Positions 30,342 through 32,452 of a stretch of 32,452 nt of DNA are shown piece by piece. A program made the translations under genes and the position numbers. The stretch spans positions 1 to 32,452 of the forward strand of contig JAHFUR010000014.1 of the NCBI GenBank assembly GCA_023264995.1, written 5' to 3'. Below the pieces are notes generated by a model, which saw only the letters and a list, made by a program, of their open reading frames with translations, was not told the DNA's origin and ran no database searches. Numbering within the stretch: the first letter of the stretch is position 1; each line of letters opens with the position of its first letter. Source of the DNA: Acidimicrobiia bacterium (lineage in GTDB: Bacteria > Actinomycetota > Acidimicrobiia > Acidimicrobiales > AC-14).

Positions 30342-31589
30342 ATGATGCCCAGCTACGACGAGTTCGACGACCGCGAGCTGTTCGACATCCTCGACCGCGA
30401 GCTGGAACGCCAGAACACCACCATCCAGCTCATCGCCTCGGAGAACTTCACCTCGCCGGCGGTCATGGCGGCCCAGGGCTCGGTGCTCACCAACAAGTAC
30501 GCCGAGGGGTACCCGGGCAAGCGCTACTACGGCGGCAACCAGGTGGTCGACGAAGCCGAGGAACTGGCCCGCGAGCGCTGCAAGGCCCTCTTCGGGGCCG
30601 ACCACGCCAACGTCCAGCCCCACTCGGGCGCCAATGCCAACCTGGCCGCCTACCTGGCCCTCTTCGAGCCGGGCGACACCGTGCTGGGCATGCGCCTCGA
30701 CCAGGGCGGCCACCTGACCCACGGTTCGCCGGTCAACATCAGTGGGAAGTTCTACCGGTTCGTCTCCTACGGGGTGACCGAGAGCGACGAGCGCCTCGAC
30801 TACGACCAGATCCGCGACCTGGCCAAGGCCGAGCGGCCGAAGGCCATCATCGCCGGCGCCACCGCCTACCCCCGGGTCATCGACCCCGAGCCGTTGCGCG
30901 ACATCTGCGACGAGGTCGGGGCACTGCTCATCTTCGACGCGGCCCACATCGCCGGGCTCATCGCCGGCGGGGCCCACCCCAGCCCGGTCCCGTTGGCCGA
31001 CGTGGTCACCTTCACCACCCACAAGACCCTCCGCGGCCCTCGATCAGGCACCATCCTGTGCAAGGCCGAGCACGCCACGGCCATCGACAAGGCGGTGTTC
31101 CCCGGCTTGCAGGGCGGCCCGCTCATGCACGTGGTGGCGGCCAAGGCCGTGGCCTTCCGCGAGGCGGCGCAGCCGGCCTTCCGGGACTACGCCGCGGCCG
31201 TCGTCACCAACGCCCAGGCGCTGGCCCGGGCGCTGGCGGGCGAGGGTTTCCGCCTGGTCTCGGGGGGCACTGACAACCACCTCATGCTCGTCGACCTCCG
31301 GCCGTTCGACGCCGAGCTCACCGGCAAGGTGGCCCAGGACGTGCTCGACCGGGCCGGGATCACCCTCAACAAGAACACCATCCCCAACGACCCCCGCTCG
31401 CCGTTCGTCACCAGCGGCCTGCGCATCGGCACTGCCGCCGTCACCACCGCCGGCATGCGGGAGCCGGAGATGGCCGAGATCGCCTCCCTCGTCGGTCGGG
31501 CCCTGCGGGCCCGGGCCGACGATGCTGCGCTGGCCGAGATCCGTGCCGCCGCCGCCGTCCTCTGCTCGAAGTTCCAGCCCTACCGCTGA
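30342..31589 (+). CDS. glyA: serine hydroxymethyltransferase
   Basis: 415 residues, the normal length for bacterial SHMT. It interconverts serine and glycine with tetrahydrofolate and supplies one-carbon units. Motifs seen are [20 protein letters not shown] at the N-terminus, [16 protein letters not shown], the PLP-phosphate-binding [30 protein letters not shown] with the cofactor-contacting Asp and His, and [14 protein letters not shown] with the PLP-binding lysine. ATG 30342 is followed at once by a second ATG (30345); either would serve. It lies 13 bases after the phosphatase gene and 25 bases before the wecA-type gene, so an operon is likely. Confidence 0.97.
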   Translation: MMPSYDEFDDRELFDILDRELERQNTTIQLIASENFTSPAVMAAQGSVLTNKYAEGYPGKRYYGGNQVVDEAEELARERCKALFGADHANVQPHSGANANLAAYLALFEPGDTVLGMRLDQGGHLTHGSPVNISGKFYRFVSYGVTESDERLDYDQIRDLAKAERPKAIIAGATAYPRVIDPEPLRDICDEVGALLIFDAAHIAGLIAGGAHPSPVPLADVVTFTTHKTLRGPRSGTILCKAEHATAIDKAVFPGLQGGPLMHVVAAKAVAFREAAQPAFRDYAAAVVTNAQALARALAGEGFRLVSGGTDNHLMLVDLRPFDAELTGKVAQDVLDRAGITLNKNTIPNDPRSPFVTSGLRIGTAAVTTAGMREPEMAEIASLVGRALRARADDAALAEIRAAAAVLCSKFQPYR

Positions 31590-31614
31590 CCCCGCTGATG
31601 CCGGCCTGCCGCTG

Positions 31615-32452
31615 ATGTGGCGCTACGGGGTCGTGTTCGCGGTGGCCGCCGCGGTCACCTTCGTGTTGACCCCGGTGGTCTGGCGCCTGGCCCGCCGGTG
31701 GGGGGCGGTGGTGAAGCCCGACGAGCGGCGCATCCACGAGCGCCCCACGCCCACCCTGGGCGGCATCGCCATGCTCATCGCCCTCCTGGCGGCCCTGGGC
31801 GTGGCCCGGGTCATGCCCGGCTTCGGGGCGGTGTTCGAGTCCTCGGAGCCGTTCGGACTGGCCATCGCTGCCATCGTCATCCTGGCCATCGGCATGCTCG
31901 ACGACCTGCGGGAAGTGTCGGCGCCGGCCAAGGTGGCCGGCCAGGTCTTCGCCGCCTCCATCCTGGGCCTGGCCGGCGTGGTGATGTTCTACTTCCGGGT
32001 CCCTTTCGCCGACTTCTACGTCCTGTCACCCGACCTCGGGTTCCTCGTGACGGTGGTGTGGGTGGTGGCCATGGCCAACGCGGTGAACCTCATCGACGGC
32101 CTCGACGGGCTGGCCGCGGGGGTGGTGGCCATTGCCGCCGGCGCCTTCTTCGTCTACTCCTACCGCCTGGCCGATGTGGGCCTGCTCTCGCCAGACAACA
32201 TGGCGCCGCTGATCGTGGCCATCACCTGCGGCCTCTGCGTCGGCTTCCTGCCCCACAACTTCCACCCGGCCAAGGTCTTCATGGGCGACAGCGGGTCGCT
32301 GCTGCTGGGCCTGCTGATGGCGGCCACCACCATCTCCGTGGGGGGGCGCACGGCCGACCAGTTCAGCGGCCAGACCTACTTCTTCTTCGCCCCCCTGGTC
32401 ATCCCGTTCGTGATCCTCGGCGTGCCCTTCGTCGACACCGCCCTGGCCATCA
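31615..32452 (+). CDS. wecA: polyprenyl-phosphate GlcNAc-1-phosphate transferase, 3' truncated
   Basis: The frame is open from ATG 31615 to the window end, at least 279 codons. It is a polytopic membrane protein of the MraY/WecA/TagO family, which transfers a HexNAc-1-phosphate from UDP to undecaprenyl (or decaprenyl) phosphate. Conserved elements are RRIHERPTPTLGGIAML, the Asp pair in GMLDDL, the nucleotide and metal site NAVNLIDGLDGLAAG, and the cytoplasmic loop HNFHPAKVFMGDSGS. In actinobacteria this gene sits next to glyA and upstream of the ATP synthase genes and starts arabinogalactan or other wall polymer synthesis. The WecA rather than MraY assignment follows from HNFHPAK and from context. 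Confidence 0.93.
   Translation, partial: MWRYGVVFAVAAAVTFVLTPVVWRLARRWGAVVKPDERRIHERPTPTLGGIAMLIALLAALGVARVMPGFGAVFESSEPFGLAIAAIVILAIGMLDDLREVSAPAKVAGQVFAASILGLAGVVMFYFRVPFADFYVLSPDLGFLVTVVWVVAMANAVNLIDGLDGLAAGVVAIAAGAFFVYSYRLADVGLLSPDNMAPLIVAITCGLCVGFLPHNFHPAKVFMGDSGSLLLGLLMAATTISVGGRTADQFSGQTYFFFAPLVIPFVILGVPFVDTALAI

Noticed and set aside
1-32452. tRNA, rRNA, riboswitch or mobile element
   Set aside because: No cloverleaf, rRNA-like stretch, riboswitch leader, transposase, integrase or terminal inverted repeats were recognised by eye; a covariance search would be needed to exclude small RNAs.

Overview
The window is very GC-rich DNA with dense genes on both strands, many GTG starts and many 4-base start/stop overlaps. 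Gene content (prfA-prmC-tsaC, then LMW-PTP-glyA-wecA, plus secreted proteins with ILDTR repeats and DUF4012 proteins) points to an actinobacterium, possibly of the class Acidimicrobiia. That placement is inference from gene style, not from a marker gene. No rRNA, tRNA, CRISPR array, transposase or integrase was seen.

Layout. (1) Bases 1-5448: a 5'-truncated membrane DUF4012 protein, a small secreted HExxH metalloprotease on the minus strand, then the housekeeping set prfA (release factor 1), prmC (release-factor methylase, preceded by a 51-bp tandem repeat) and tsaC (tRNA t6A synthesis). (2) 5452-14299: a surface-protein region. It holds a Cys-cluster/coiled-coil protein, two divergent secreted CAP-domain proteins (one with three Fn3 domains), and three consecutive secreted proteins that each end in the same triplet of ~128-residue ILDTRDG repeats. 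(3) 14312-25445: an envelope or exopolysaccharide cluster. It contains a GT2 glycosyltransferase, two SAM methyltransferases, an FkbM methyltransferase, a flippase, a VOC protein, an O-antigen ligase/polymerase-like protein, two GT4 glycosyltransferases, a phosphoglycosyl transferase that starts the glycan, and a Wzc-type chain-length/tyrosine-kinase protein. (4) 25498-29739: a second DUF4012 protein, a small exported protein with a sortase-like C-terminus, and a polyproline/coiled-coil protein. (5) 29768-32452: a low-molecular-weight tyrosine phosphatase, glyA, and a wecA-type transferase cut off by the window end.

How the genes may work together. The sugar transferase loads the first sugar on undecaprenyl phosphate, GT4 and GT2 enzymes extend it, methyltransferases may decorate it, the flippase moves it out, the ligase/polymerase assembles or attaches it, and the Wzc-type kinase controls length, possibly reversed by the nearby phosphatase. 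The triplet-repeat proteins are good candidates for the cell-surface partners of that polymer, but this is a hypothesis.

The most striking sequence-level observation is a recurring promoter/start arrangement: a TAnnnT hexamer 6-7 bases before the start codon, with no Shine-Dalgarno, at several genes. The same arrangement places the phosphatase start on an ATC codon, and no canonical start is available upstream of its catalytic loop.
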